NCBI GenBank assembly: GCA_037447125.1
Contig: JBBIHG010000004.1
Location: 1-64,000, forward strand
Direction: 5' to 3'
Length of the DNA stretch: 64,000 bases
Source: UBA2029 sp037447125
GTDB lineage: Bacteria; Chloroflexota; Anaerolineae; Aggregatilineales; Aggregatilineaceae
Below the pieces are notes generated by a model. The model was not told where the DNA came from. It did not search any database and saw only the letters and a list, made by a program, of their open reading frames with translations. The position numbers and the translations under genes are program-made. This document shows, in pieces, positions 1-8,644 of this stretch (the stretch's first letter is position 1; the number at the start of each line of letters is the position of its first letter).

Positions 1-1
1 G

Positions 2-74
2 TGCCGAGGCCCAGACTTGAACTGGGGACTCCTTGATTTTCAGTCAAGTGCTCTACCAACTGAGCTACCTCGGC
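2..74 (-). tRNA. tRNA-Phe (GAA)
   Basis: Read on the minus strand this folds as a 73-nt cloverleaf. The acceptor arm is GCCGAGG paired with CCTCGGC, with discriminator A. The D arm is GCTC/GAGC, the anticodon stem CTTGA/TCAAG has loop CTGAAAA with anticodon GAA, and the T arm carries GTTCAAG. The base at position 1 would be the first C of an encoded CCA, but the window edge hides the rest. A consensus promoter lies just upstream at 99-126. Confidence 0.95.
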
Positions 75-98
75 ATTGTTCCCTGGGGAACGACGGTT

Positions 99-126
99 AT
101 TGTAGCGTGTTTTCGGGGCGTGTCAA
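99..126 (-). promoter_or_regulatory. Promoter of tRNA-Phe
   Basis: On the minus strand a perfect -35 TTGACA (121-126) is followed after 16 bases by TACAAT (99-104). Transcription would start near 92, about 18 bases before the tRNA. The leader contains a short palindrome, GTTCCC-TG-GGGAAC, at about 78-92. Confidence 0.8.
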
Positions 127-158
127 CGGTTGTGATCGCCCGTCCGCGCCGTTCGCCC

Positions 159-187
159 TTGACCCCCCGCCCGGAATGCAATACCCT
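159..187 (+). promoter_or_regulatory. Possible promoter of the radical SAM gene
   Basis: TTGACC (159-164) and TACCCT (182-187) are spaced by 17 bases, about 40 bases upstream of the ATG at 228. The -35 matches five of six consensus positions; the -10 is weak. Confidence 0.4.
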
Positions 188-227
188 AGTCCGCACAGAA
201 CTTCCCCGGAAAGGCGGACATCGCACC

Positions 228-2165
228 ATGCAACGCAGACCACAGCCTTCACCAGACCGCATCGCCCGCGCGCTGGAGCGCGCCCTGCTCAGCGTGCAGA
301 AACCGGCCCGTTATGTCGGCGGCGAGTTCAACAGCGTCGTCAAGGACTGGGACGCGGTGGACTTCCGCGTGGCGATGGCCTTCCCGGACATCTACGATCT
401 GGGCATGTCCAACCTGGGCCTGATGATCCTCTACGGCCTGGTCAATGACCAGCCGGACATGTTCGCCGACCGCGTCTATAGCCCCTGGACGGACATGGAA
501 GCCATCATGCGCCGCGAAGGAATCCCGCTCTACGGGCTGGAGAGCAAGCGCGCGGTGACTGACTTCGACCTGCTGGCGATCACGCTGCCCTACGAACAGC
601 TCTACACCAACGCGCTCAACCTGCTCGACCTGGCCGGAATGCCCGTGCGTGCCGCCGAGCGCGACGAGCGCTTCCCACTGGTGATCGCCGGCGGGCACGC
701 CTGCTACAACCCGGAGCCAATGGCCGACTTCATAGATGCCTTTGCCATCGGCGAGGGCGAGGAGGTTATGCTCGAAATCTGCCGGGCGTTGCGCGACCTG
801 CGCGGGCGCTCGCGCGAGGAGCAGCTTCTGGCCCTGGCCGCGATTGAGGGCGTCTACGTGCCCCGTTTCTACGATGTGCACTACCACCCGGACGGCACGG
901 TTGCCGCTGTGACGCCCAACTGCGAGGGCGTGCCGCCAATCGTGCGCAAGCGCATCGTGGCGGTGCTGCCCAGGCCCTTCACGCGCTTCCTGGTGCCGCA
1001 CGTGGATACGATTCACAACCGCGCGCCGATTGAGATCATGCGCGGCTGCACACGCGGCTGCCGCTTCTGCCATGCGGGGATGGTGACACGGCCCGTGCGC
1101 GACCGTCCGCTGGAGGAGGTAGTTGCCGCCGCCGAGGAGATCGTGCGCCAGACTGGCTTCGACGAGCTAGGCCTGCTGAGCCTGTCGTCGTCGGACTACG
1201 CTCATGTGCGGGAACTGGTCGTTGCCATCAGCGAGCGACTCGGCGAGCGCAATCTGGGTGTCAGCCTGCCCAGCCTGCGCATCGAGACGGTTAGCGTGGA
1301 CCTGATGGATGCGCTGCAAGACAACCGGCGCAGCGGCTTCACCTTCGCGCCGGAGGCGGCCATTGAGAAGATGCGCAACATCATCAACAAGCCGGTGACG
1401 GACGAGCAGCTTCTGGCCGTGGCCTGCGAAGTCTTCAGGCGCGGCTGGGTGACGATCAAGCTGTATTTCATGATCGGGCATCCCAGCGAGACTCTCGCAG
1501 ACGTGGGGGCGATCATTGACTTGGCGGCGGAGGTACTGGCTGAGGGGCGCAAGATTCACGGGCGCAAGGTGAAGGTCAATGTGGGGGTGAGCACTTTCGT
1601 GCCCAAGCCGCACACGCCCTTCCAGTGGGTGCCGCTGGACACGCTGGAGCAGATTCGCGCCAAGCAAGGCCTGTTGCAGCGGGGGATGCGCGACGCTGGC
1701 CTGCACCTGCGCTGGAACCGCCCGGAGGAGACGCTGCTGGAGGCATTCCTCAGCCGAGGCGACCGGCGGCTGGGGGCGGTCATCCAGCGGGCCTGGGAGT
1801 TGGGGACGAAGTTCGACGCCTGGCAGGAGCATCACGATCACGGGGCCTGGGTGCGCGCCTTCGAGAAGACAGGGCTGGACATGGGCTTCTATACGCACCG
1901 CCCGCGCGCGCTCGACGAAGTGTTCCCCTGGGATCACATTGATATTGCCGTCAAGAAGTCGTTTCTCGCCGAGGACTACCAGATGTCCCTGCGTGGTGAG
2001 ACACGGCAGGACTGCCGCGAGCACTGCTTCGCCTGCGGCATTCTGCCCAAGTTCGCGCCGCTGCGCATGGAGACACCCGCCGACGCCTGGCAGTGCCCGC
2101 CGGTCGTGCCGCGCAGCCAGCGCAAGCGCCCAGAGACGAACGTGATCCCATTCAGTGCGTTGTGA
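228..2165 (+). CDS. B12-binding radical SAM protein, TIGR03960-type
   Basis: 645 residues. The N-terminal half resembles the cobalamin-binding region of the TIGR03960 family (start MQRRPQ, then a FPDIYDLGMSN motif). The radical SAM cluster motif CTRGCRFC lies at about residues 274-281, with C274, C278 and C281 as [4Fe-4S] ligands. A cysteine cluster (C-x3-C-x2-C) near residues 596-603 closes the protein. In many bacteria this unit is fused to, or followed by, a DUF2344 domain; here the protein ends before one and no partner gene follows. The ATG at 228 was chosen because it begins the family homology and has a GGAAAGGCGG stretch upstream. The substrate is not known from sequence. The next gene is convergent, so this is probably a single-gene transcript. 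Confidence 0.85.
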   Translation: MQRRPQPSPDRIARALERALLSVQKPARYVGGEFNSVVKDWDAVDFRVAMAFPDIYDLGMSNLGLMILYGLVNDQPDMFADRVYSPWTDMEAIMRREGIPLYGLESKRAVTDFDLLAITLPYEQLYTNALNLLDLAGMPVRAAERDERFPLVIAGGHACYNPEPMADFIDAFAIGEGEEVMLEICRALRDLRGRSREEQLLALAAIEGVYVPRFYDVHYHPDGTVAAVTPNCEGVPPIVRKRIVAVLPRPFTRFLVPHVDTIHNRAPIEIMRGCTRGCRFCHAGMVTRPVRDRPLEEVVAAAEEIVRQTGFDELGLLSLSSSDYAHVRELVVAISERLGERNLGVSLPSLRIETVSVDLMDALQDNRRSGFTFAPEAAIEKMRNIINKPVTDEQLLAVACEVFRRGWVTIKLYFMIGHPSETLADVGAIIDLAAEVLAEGRKIHGRKVKVNVGVSTFVPKPHTPFQWVPLDTLEQIRAKQGLLQRGMRDAGLHLRWNRPEETLLEAFLSRGDRRLGAVIQRAWELGTKFDAWQEHHDHGAWVRAFEKTGLDMGFYTHRPRALDEVFPWDHIDIAVKKSFLAEDYQMSLRGETRQDCREHCFACGILPKFAPLRMETPADAWQCPPVVPRSQRKRPETNVIPFSAL

Positions 2166-2180
2166 GACAATGATGAGGCC

Positions 2181-2220
2181 CAGCAGCGCGCGCCCCGCTA
2201 ACCAGGAGCGCGCGCTGCTG
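2181..2220. terminator. Hairpin between convergent genes
   Basis: CAGCAGCGCGCG (2181-2192) and CGCGCGCTGCTG (2209-2220) form a perfect 12-bp stem with a 16-base loop. It sits between the stops of the radical SAM gene and the opposing LiaF-like gene. It probably acts as a bidirectional terminator or 3' end stabiliser, although no T tract is present. Confidence 0.55.
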
Positions 2221-2233
2221 ACCGAGCGCCAGG

Positions 2234-3037
2234 CTAGCTGAGGTGGATCGTGCCGAAAGTCGTCGCCACCGTGATGACCAGGTCGGCGCGGGCCTCGACT
2301 TCGCCAGCATCCAGGCCGGCGTGATCGCCGCTGGCGTACACACCAGATGCGATTTCGGTGAAGCGCCCGCCGTCGGCGCGCACGCGACCAAACGGCCCGG
2401 TCTGGGTGCGCACGACAGCGGTGCTGCGTGGGGGAACGCTCACGCGCACATCGCCGAAACTTGAGCGGGCGACAAGCTCGCCGCGGCAGCGGGCCGGGCA
2501 GGCCAGGCTGACATCACCCAGGCCGGAGGCGACGTAGGCGCGCTCGATCTGGATGCCGCGCAGGTCGGCGTCGAGCCGCCCCAGGTAGCTGCTCATCAAG
2601 ATTTCCCAGGGCAGGTCGTGGGCCAGGCCCACATCCCAGTCGGCCAGGGAGAGCCACCAGGTCTGGCCGCGGTGCAGGGTGAGACGGGCGCGATTGTTGC
2701 GCACGGACAGACCGGGTCGCGAGCGCGCTGTGTACTGCCCGGCGACCAGCCGCCCCGACTTGCGCAGCGCTTGAAGCTGCACATCTATCTCGCCGCTCTC
2801 AATCTCAATGGCCGCGGATTCAACGCTGCCTCGCGTGATGCCAAAGGTGTGCGCGCCCCAACTGGGGGCGATGTCTCCGCGCACCAGGACGAGCAGACCG
2901 ACCAGGACCAGCACGACCGGCCAGTAAGGGGCCAGCTCGAGCTCGATGAGCAGGAAGTTATCCAGCAGCAGCGCCACGCCGCCGGCCATCACGACGAGCG
3001 CCCAGAGCAGGGGAACGCGCTTGGTGAGCGAACTCAT
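2234..3037 (-). CDS. LiaF/DUF5668-like membrane protein
   Basis: 267 residues. Two or three closely packed hydrophobic segments (about residues 8-55) resemble the LiaI/LiaF (DUF5668) membrane region. They are followed by a beta-rich domain (about 70-267) with repeated short strands, like the C-terminal toast-rack fold of LiaF and DUF4097 proteins. Such proteins act in cell-envelope stress sensing in Firmicutes; a role here is inferred. The start ATG follows a strong AGGAGGT ribosome binding site only a few bases after the rpoD stop, so it is almost certainly co-transcribed with rpoD. Confidence 0.7.
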   Translation of the reverse strand: MSSLTKRVPLLWALVVMAGGVALLLDNFLLIELELAPYWPVVLVLVGLLVLVRGDIAPSWGAHTFGITRGSVESAAIEIESGEIDVQLQALRKSGRLVAGQYTARSRPGLSVRNNRARLTLHRGQTWWLSLADWDVGLAHDLPWEILMSSYLGRLDADLRGIQIERAYVASGLGDVSLACPARCRGELVARSSFGDVRVSVPPRSTAVVRTQTGPFGRVRADGGRFTEIASGVYASGDHAGLDAGEVEARADLVITVATTFGTIHLS

Positions 3038-3046
3038 GGCAACCTC

Positions 3047-4294
3047 CTAATTCTCGCGCAGATAGTCGCGCAACAACTGGTGAGCGGACGAATGGCGCAG
3101 TCGGTTGAGCGCCTGGGCCTCAAGCTGGCGAACGCGCTCGCGGGTCACGCCGATCTTGCGCCCGACGTCCTCGAGGGTGTGGGCCTCGCCATCCAGCAAC
3201 CCATAGCGCAGCTCGAGGATGTGCGCCTCACGGTCGGGCAGGCGACCGAGCGCCTGCTGCAGGTGCTCGCGCAGCAGGTTCTGCGTCGCGATCTCGGCTG
3301 GCTGAGGGCTGTTCTTGTCCTCGATAAAATCGCCGTATTCGGAATCGGCGTCTTCCTCGATGGGAGTCTCCAGGCTGATAGGACGGCGCGATATCTCGAT
3401 CAGGGTGCTGATCTTGTCGGGCGTGGTGTCCATCGCGTCGGCCAGCTCGTCTGTGCTGGGATCGCGCCCAAGCTCCTGGGTGAGCTGGGTGGAGATGCGG
3501 CGCAGCCGGTTGATCTGGTCGCCCATGTGCACAGGAACACGGATGGTGCGGCCCTGGTCAGCCACGGCACGGCTGACCGCCTGGCGGATCCACCAGGTGG
3601 CATAGGTGCTGAATTTGTGTCCGCGGCGGTACTCGAATTTGCGGGCCGCGCGAATCAGGCCGATGTTGCCCTCCTGGATCAGATCGAGGAAATGCACGCC
3701 CCGCCCGATGTACTTCTTGGCCACGCTGATGACGAGGCGCGAGTTGGCCCGCACCAGATACTCCTGAGCGGCTTCGGCGTCGGCGATGATTGCCTCCAGG
3801 CTCAGACGCTCATCGCTGGTCAGGTAGTCGCCCATCTCCTCTAGCTGCTCTGCCGCGAACTGGCCCGCTTCCATGCGCTTGGCCAGAGTCACTTCTTCTT
3901 CAGCAGTCAGCAGCGGCACGCGACCAGCTTCTTTGAGATACAGGCCGACCACGTCGTCTGTCTCAAGAGCCTGTTGGTAGCCCGCATCCTCACTCAGGTC
4001 CTGATAGAGAGCGGCAGGGTCGAGCACCTCCTCGTGCACTGCCTCCGCGACCGCGGCGCCGTCCGCCTCTGGTTCCCCGCCTCGGGCCGGGGAATCCGGC
4101 ACGACCTCGACTCCGGCGCTGCTCAGGGCATCGAGCAGTTCGTCCAGTAGTTCGAGGTCTTGTTCCAGGGTAGGCAAACGGGCCAGGATATCGTCGTAGG
4201 TGAGATATCCGCTGCGTTCCCCCTGCTCGATCAGCTCCTGCCACAGAGGTGAGTCAGGAGTGATCAGTGCGTCGCGTGCGTCAGTCAAGGTCAT
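3047..4294 (-). CDS. rpoD: RNA polymerase sigma-70 factor RpoD/SigA
   Basis: 415 residues. Region 1.1 is present at the N-terminus (SGYLTYDDILARLP). Region 1.2 begins near DDVVGLYLKEAGRVPLL. Region 2 contains RLVISVAKKYIGRG and FSTYATWWIRQAV, region 3 contains TIRVPVHM, and region 4 ends with the helix-turn-helix GVTRERVRQLEAQAL. This is the layout of a primary sigma factor. The reading frame extends upstream to a GTG at 4327, but that GTG lies in the T tract of a terminator hairpin, so the ATG at 4294, which starts region 1.1, is preferred. The acidic, poorly conserved insert around residues 50-90 is usual for the family. The next gene follows after 9 bases. Confidence 0.95.
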   Translation of the reverse strand: MTLTDARDALITPDSPLWQELIEQGERSGYLTYDDILARLPTLEQDLELLDELLDALSSAGVEVVPDSPARGGEPEADGAAVAEAVHEEVLDPAALYQDLSEDAGYQQALETDDVVGLYLKEAGRVPLLTAEEEVTLAKRMEAGQFAAEQLEEMGDYLTSDERLSLEAIIADAEAAQEYLVRANSRLVISVAKKYIGRGVHFLDLIQEGNIGLIRAARKFEYRRGHKFSTYATWWIRQAVSRAVADQGRTIRVPVHMGDQINRLRRISTQLTQELGRDPSTDELADAMDTTPDKISTLIEISRRPISLETPIEEDADSEYGDFIEDKNSPQPAEIATQNLLREHLQQALGRLPDREAHILELRYGLLDGEAHTLEDVGRKIGVTRERVRQLEAQALNRLRHSSAHQLLRDYLREN

Positions 4295-4315
4295 CTCGCA
4301 AGGAGCCAGGTCTTC

Positions 4316-4347
4316 CACAAAAAACACCCTACCGCCAGCGGTAGGGT
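4316..4347 (-). terminator. Rho-independent terminator upstream of rpoD
   Basis: On the minus strand ACCCTACCGC and GCGGTAGGGT form a 9-10 bp stem with a very short loop (4326-4347), followed by GTTTTTTG. It lies 34 bases after the stop of the DUF4340 gene and 22 bases before the rpoD ATG. It could end the ABC-transporter transcript or attenuate read-through into rpoD. Confidence 0.8.
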
Positions 4348-4380
4348 CTCCTGATCCAGCGTCCCGCCCGAAGGCAGACC

Positions 4381-5049
4381 TCAGGGCGTGGACGGTGCTG
4401 TCCCAGTCTCCGCCGGCGATGCGTCAAGCGCAGGCGCCAGGGGCGTGGGATCGTTGAGCGCAGCCAGGAGGTAGTCTACACCCTGCCTGGGGATCAAGAA
4501 GATGCGCCGGTCAGCCTCCACCTGGGCATGAACGTACACATAGTATGCCATATGATCAGGATTCGCGTCACCTATCTCAAGCAGCCCCTCATAGGTACCC
4601 CCGGCTCCATCGCGCGCCTGAAAGCGAACCAGGTAGGCCGGGGCCGGCGCCAGTCCGAACAACTCCAGATTCGTGTCGGTAGCCGGATACTGCTGAGTCG
4701 CGGCAAGCAGCACAATCGTCGCTGCGGCGTTCTCAGTCGTCATCTGGCTGATCGCCTCGGCGGCGATGAAGTGCTGGACGCCGACTATCTCAGGAGCGTA
4801 CCACAGTCCCTCAGCGTCGCGCACCAGCAGAATGCCCCGTCCTGCGCTGACATCCAGCACTTCCAGCCCGCTGATCTGAGCCGGAGCGACCAGGTTGGGG
4901 AACAAGCGTAGTGGCTGGCTGGCCTGCTGCGTCGCGCTGAAGGCGCGCATTTCTTCCAGGCGCGCGGCTGGGTCGTCGAGCATCAGCCGGGCCAGCATGA
5001 CCGCCGCCAGGGCAAGCAAAAGGAGATAGCCTGTCTGTCGCCTCATCAT
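4381..5049 (-). CDS. DUF4340 domain protein
   Basis: 222 residues from the MMRRQ start. One N-terminal membrane segment (about residues 6-22) precedes an extracytoplasmic region, with LRLFPNL, a LEV/ILLVRD strand pattern and a GLWYAPE motif typical of DUF4340. Such proteins follow GldG-type genes in ABC exporter operons, as here. An upstream GTG at 5109 would overlap the preceding gene by 19 bases; the ATG at 5049 places the hydrophobic segment at the very N-terminus and is preferred. The tail is low-complexity Pro/Ala/Thr. Confidence 0.75.
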   Translation of the reverse strand: MMRRQTGYLLLLALAAVMLARLMLDDPAARLEEMRAFSATQQASQPLRLFPNLVAPAQISGLEVLDVSAGRGILLVRDAEGLWYAPEIVGVQHFIAAEAISQMTTENAAATIVLLAATQQYPATDTNLELFGLAPAPAYLVRFQARDGAGGTYEGLLEIGDANPDHMAYYVYVHAQVEADRRIFLIPRQGVDYLLAALNDPTPLAPALDASPAETGTAPSTP

Positions 5050-5090
5050 GTGAATGATTCGCCGCCCAGGCGGGCAGGCCCCGATTCTGG

Positions 5091-6794
5091 CTAACGATGC
5101 CGGTGCCACCAGACGACCGCGCCCGTGAGGAGCACGGCGCCTGGCAGCAGGATCATCGTGATGACCGCGATGGTGTTGCGCTCCTCACCAGATACGGTCA
5201 GCTTGAGCAGGGTCGGGTCGTTGACCGGCGCGAACGACACGGCATCGGCGAAACCGGTGAGCCAGTCTATGATATCGGTCCACAGAAAGACATTGCCCAG
5301 CATCTGCTTCACGTACTCGTTCTTGACGATATCCGAGTCGCCGATGAGCACCAGGCGGGGCTGAACATCGTGCTGGAACTCTAGCTGGCGGCGCACCGTG
5401 ACGCCAACGAGCAAGGGGCCGGGCAGGTCTGCACCGGGGTCATAGGCGATGCGCCCTTCCAGAAAGTCGCTCAGGCCAGTCTCGCCAAAAGACTGATCGG
5501 AGGTGAATAGCAGAGGTTCGCGCACGTAAGCATTCTGGCGCGCGGTGGGCTGGTCGGCGACTTCGAACGGGCGTGCGAAGCGCGTGTAGATTGGCTCGTC
5601 GCGCACGTCGCTCATGATCGCGTGCGGCGCGATGGTGTTGAGGATAGGCAGCCATTCGCTGCCGTTGACCAGTTCCGGTTCAGTTTCGATGACGAAGGCA
5701 TCCAGCGCGCGCAGGCCGAACTCGCTCCAGAGGTAGGCATTGAGAGGGCTGTTGGCATCGAGAAACGTGTTGCCGGGCGCGCTATTGATGGCCGCTTCGA
5801 TCACGGGCGGGTCGGCGAAGATGCCCAGCCGTCCACCTCGTTCCATGTAGGCCGCGAGGCGCGCCACCTCGGCCTCGGAGAAATCGTCCCAAGCGCCGAT
5901 GATGAGCACTGCGCTGGCATCGGTGGGCACAGCCTCAACCTCCGCCAGTGGGAGCGACTCAACGGCAATGCCCTGCCCATCCAGGCTGACGAATAGGCGC
6001 GAGATGCCGTTGTCGTCGGCCAGGGACAGGTCACGCTCGCCGTGCCCGGTCGTGAAATAAACCTTGAACGCGCCAGCGGAGGCCACGGTCTTGAGGCCGG
6101 TGGTGATATCGCGCTCGTTGGCCACACCTAACAACAGCGTGAAGTAGGCCGTGCTGACCTGGCCGTCCGTCTGCATCGCGCTCCGCGGGCGGGGGTTCCC
6201 GTCCGCGCCGAGCAGAGTCAGCACGAACTGCCCGTCAAAGCCAGCCTGGTAGCCATACTGGACAGCCAAGTCAGGCTGTTCGTCGGGGTCCACGTACTGC
6301 ACCTGGATGGTGTCGCCGCCTGCCGCTTCGTACTGGCGCAGCAGAATGTCGGCTGCCTCTTGCTCGCGCAGCTTGGCGCGGCTGAAGAAGCCGACAATGC
6401 GCACTCGAAAGCCGCGCGCCTGAAGCTGCTCAATCACTTGCAGAGATGGCGCGCTGAGGGAGTAGCGCTGCACGGCGGTCAGATCGGCAGTAATGTTGGC
6501 CTGATCGACCAGGATGTAGGTGTAGGCAATGGCCGCGATGAAGACGATGCTGACCAGGACGCTGGTCGTGCCGTGGCGCGTGGGGCGGCCCCCCAGCCAT
6601 GCGCGCACGTCGCCCGGCGCCCACGCCATCCACAAGGCGACGCCCACCGTTCCGGCCAGCACGCAGGCGAAGACCGCATAGGTGACTTCGCGCGCCAGCA
6701 GAGCCGCCAGCCCTCCACCGAGCAGGGCCAGCACGCCGAGTGCGCCGGCCCAGCCGGCCAGCGTCTCGCGGACTGGAACATGGCGGGCACCCAT
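5091..6794 (-). CDS. GldG-family ABC transporter auxiliary protein
   Basis: 567 residues. Three N-terminal hydrophobic segments (about 15-85) are followed by a large extracytoplasmic region and a C-terminal membrane helix near residues 540-562. Motifs include YSLSAPSLQVIEQL, VRIVGFFSR and YVDPDEQPDLA. The region with YFTTGHGE and VLIIGAWDDFSEAEVARL matches GldG/DUF4350-type proteins, which resemble a catalytically inactive glutamine-amidotransferase-like fold. It probably works with the permease and ATPase encoded upstream in exporting an unknown substrate. The ATG at 6794 overlaps the permease stop (TGATG), showing translational coupling; a GTG at 6803 is an alternative start. Confidence 0.8.
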   Translation of the reverse strand: MGARHVPVRETLAGWAGALGVLALLGGGLAALLAREVTYAVFACVLAGTVGVALWMAWAPGDVRAWLGGRPTRHGTTSVLVSIVFIAAIAYTYILVDQANITADLTAVQRYSLSAPSLQVIEQLQARGFRVRIVGFFSRAKLREQEAADILLRQYEAAGGDTIQVQYVDPDEQPDLAVQYGYQAGFDGQFVLTLLGADGNPRPRSAMQTDGQVSTAYFTLLLGVANERDITTGLKTVASAGAFKVYFTTGHGERDLSLADDNGISRLFVSLDGQGIAVESLPLAEVEAVPTDASAVLIIGAWDDFSEAEVARLAAYMERGGRLGIFADPPVIEAAINSAPGNTFLDANSPLNAYLWSEFGLRALDAFVIETEPELVNGSEWLPILNTIAPHAIMSDVRDEPIYTRFARPFEVADQPTARQNAYVREPLLFTSDQSFGETGLSDFLEGRIAYDPGADLPGPLLVGVTVRRQLEFQHDVQPRLVLIGDSDIVKNEYVKQMLGNVFLWTDIIDWLTGFADAVSFAPVNDPTLLKLTVSGEERNTIAVITMILLPGAVLLTGAVVWWHRHR

Positions 6795-7546
6795 CAGCGC
6801 CACCTCCGCGACTCGAGCACGCGCGTGGCTACGAACAGCGCGGCAACGATCACCCCAATGAAGAAGACCGCGTCCTCAAAGCGGATGACCCCTACCAGGA
6901 ACGACGTGGCGTAGTGCGCTTGCAGGCTCAGCTCTCGGATCACCTGGGCCAGGGTGCGGCTCTGGATGACATGCCCGGCGTAGTCGCCCAGCCAGAGGAC
7001 GGACAGCACCGACATGCTGAGGAACCCGGCAATCACCTGGTTCTCAGTCAGGGTTGAAAAGAGAAGGCCGATGGCCAGCACAGCCCCGCCGAAGAGCCAG
7101 ATGCCGAGGTAAGCGGTGATCACCGGGCCGATGTCGAGGTCGGGGGTCAATGTGTACTCGCGGGCCGAAGTGATCGCCAGCCAGATCGCCTGATAGACCA
7201 GGGTGAGACTGAGGATCAGCGAATAGTACAGCCAGGCACCAAGGAACTTGCCGAGGACAACATCCCCATCCCGCACGGGCGCAGTGAGCAACAGTTCCAG
7301 CGTGCCTTCGCGCGCTTCCTCGGCGAACAGGCGCATGGTCAGCAGCGGGGCGAAGAACAGGGTGAAGAACGCGAACGCGCCCAGGACTGCGGCTCCGTCA
7401 GGGGGTTGCCGGCCCACCCGCTGGGCGAGGTCGACGTTGAACTGCCAGCCGGTCAGCACTAGAATGGCGAAGGCGACAAGGTAGGCGATCGGCGACGCGA
7501 AGTACTGGGTGAGCTCGCGCCTGGCGATGATGCGCACGCTACGCAT
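6794..7546 (-). CDS. ABC-2 type permease (GldF-like)
   Basis: 250 residues with six hydrophobic segments. The N-terminus MRSVRIIARRELTQYFASP is characteristic of ABC-2 permeases. The first cytoplasmic loop has the usual LTMRLFAEEAREGTLELLL motif, in which the acidic stretch contacts the ATPase. The ATG at 7546 lies just inside the ATPase gene end (8-base overlap). It forms the membrane channel of the GldA/GldF/GldG-like exporter. Confidence 0.85.
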   Translation of the reverse strand: MRSVRIIARRELTQYFASPIAYLVAFAILVLTGWQFNVDLAQRVGRQPPDGAAVLGAFAFFTLFFAPLLTMRLFAEEAREGTLELLLTAPVRDGDVVLGKFLGAWLYYSLILSLTLVYQAIWLAITSAREYTLTPDLDIGPVITAYLGIWLFGGAVLAIGLLFSTLTENQVIAGFLSMSVLSVLWLGDYAGHVIQSRTLAQVIRELSLQAHYATSFLVGVIRFEDAVFFIGVIVAALFVATRVLESRRWR

Positions 7547-8492
7547 GGCTCGTCCCTTCGTTCTCGCCAGCCGGCGCATCAAGCCTTGCCGTCAGTTCAA
7601 GGAAAATCTCCTCGAGTGTGGTCGCCCAGGGACGTAGTTCCAGCAGCGGCCACCCCTGGGCCACGATGGTGCTGGCGACTGCCGGGCGCACGTCAGCCGC
7701 GTGGGGGGCGGCCGTCAGCAGGAACCCATCTCCTGTGGCGCGCACGTCTGTCACACCGGGGATGCGAGCAAGCAGAACAACCACTCTGTCAGGATTTGTC
7801 CCGACACGCACGAACAGCCGGCTGCTGCGGACCAGGCTGTCGCGCAGGTTCGCGGGCGTGTCCTCAGCGACGATGCGCCCGCGGTCAATGATGATCACCC
7901 GGTCGCAGACTTGCTCAGCTTCGGAGAGGATGTGAGTGCTGAGCAGGATGGTGTGCGTGCGCCCTAGCTCGCGGATCAGCGCGCGGAGCTCCTGCACCTG
8001 GTGCGGATCGAGGCCGATGGTCGGCTCGTCCAGGATGAGCACCGGGGGACTGTGGACCATAGCCTGAGCCAGGGCCACGCGCTGCTGCATACCCTTGGAC
8101 AGACTGCTGATCAGGCGCCGGGCGCGCTCGCGCAGCCCCACCAGGTCCAACACTTCGTCTATGCGCCGGTCCAGCCGGTCAACGCTGCGAAGCTGGCCCA
8201 TGAACTTGAGATAGCCGCGCACGGACATATCGCGATAGAGCCTGACCGTCTCCGGAAGGTATCCCACGCGCTTGCGCACTTCCAGCGAGTCGGTCAGCAC
8301 GTCGAACCCGGCGATGCGCGCAGTGCCCTCGGTGGGGGGCATATATCCCGTGAGCACGCGCATGGTGGTGGTCTTGCCCGCACCGTTGGGCCCGAGAAAG
8401 CCCACAATCTCGCCAGGATCGGCGCGAAAGCAGACGTGGTGGAGGGCCTCGAAGCGCCCGTAGCGTTTGGTCAGCCGATCAACTTCGATCAT
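7539..8492 (-). CDS. ABC transporter ATP-binding protein (GldA-like)
   Basis: 317 residues. Walker A is GPNGAGKTT (residues 34-42, K40), the signature is LSKGMQQRVALAQA, Walker B is VLILDEPTIGLD, and the switch histidine is in LLSTHILSEAEQ. A C-terminal extension of about 90 residues is typical of ATPases paired with ABC-2 permeases. It is the first gene of a four-gene operon and energises the permease downstream. A promoter is seen at 8556-8584. Confidence 0.9.
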   Translation of the reverse strand: MIEVDRLTKRYGRFEALHHVCFRADPGEIVGFLGPNGAGKTTTMRVLTGYMPPTEGTARIAGFDVLTDSLEVRKRVGYLPETVRLYRDMSVRGYLKFMGQLRSVDRLDRRIDEVLDLVGLRERARRLISSLSKGMQQRVALAQAMVHSPPVLILDEPTIGLDPHQVQELRALIRELGRTHTILLSTHILSEAEQVCDRVIIIDRGRIVAEDTPANLRDSLVRSSRLFVRVGTNPDRVVVLLARIPGVTDVRATGDGFLLTAAPHAADVRPAVASTIVAQGWPLLELRPWATTLEEIFLELTARLDAPAGENEGTSHA

Positions 8493-8555
8493 GTGTCACA
8501 CTTTGAGCCAGCGCTCTGCGCGGCTGAGGGTTGTATCCTGGTGTGCTGCCTTCCC

Positions 8556-8584
8556 ATTGTAGTCGAACAATCGCTCGCTGCCAG
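8556..8584 (-). promoter_or_regulatory. Promoter of the ABC transporter operon
   Basis: CTGGCA (8579-8584) and TACAAT (8556-8561) are spaced by 17 bases on the minus strand, about 64 bases upstream of the ATPase start. Confidence 0.55.
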
Positions 8585-8644
8585 TCTGCCACGCAGCGAT
8601 CCGCCGTGACCCTGACAACTTCCGCACAACCCGGCTTGTACTGC

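Noticed and set aside
2618..3844. 408-residue open frame antisense to rpoD
   Set aside because: Covers the most conserved regions of the sigma factor in another frame; no homology seen.
4295..4327. Longer rpoD start at GTG 4327
   Set aside because: Its first codons fall in the T tract of a terminator, and family homology begins at 4294.
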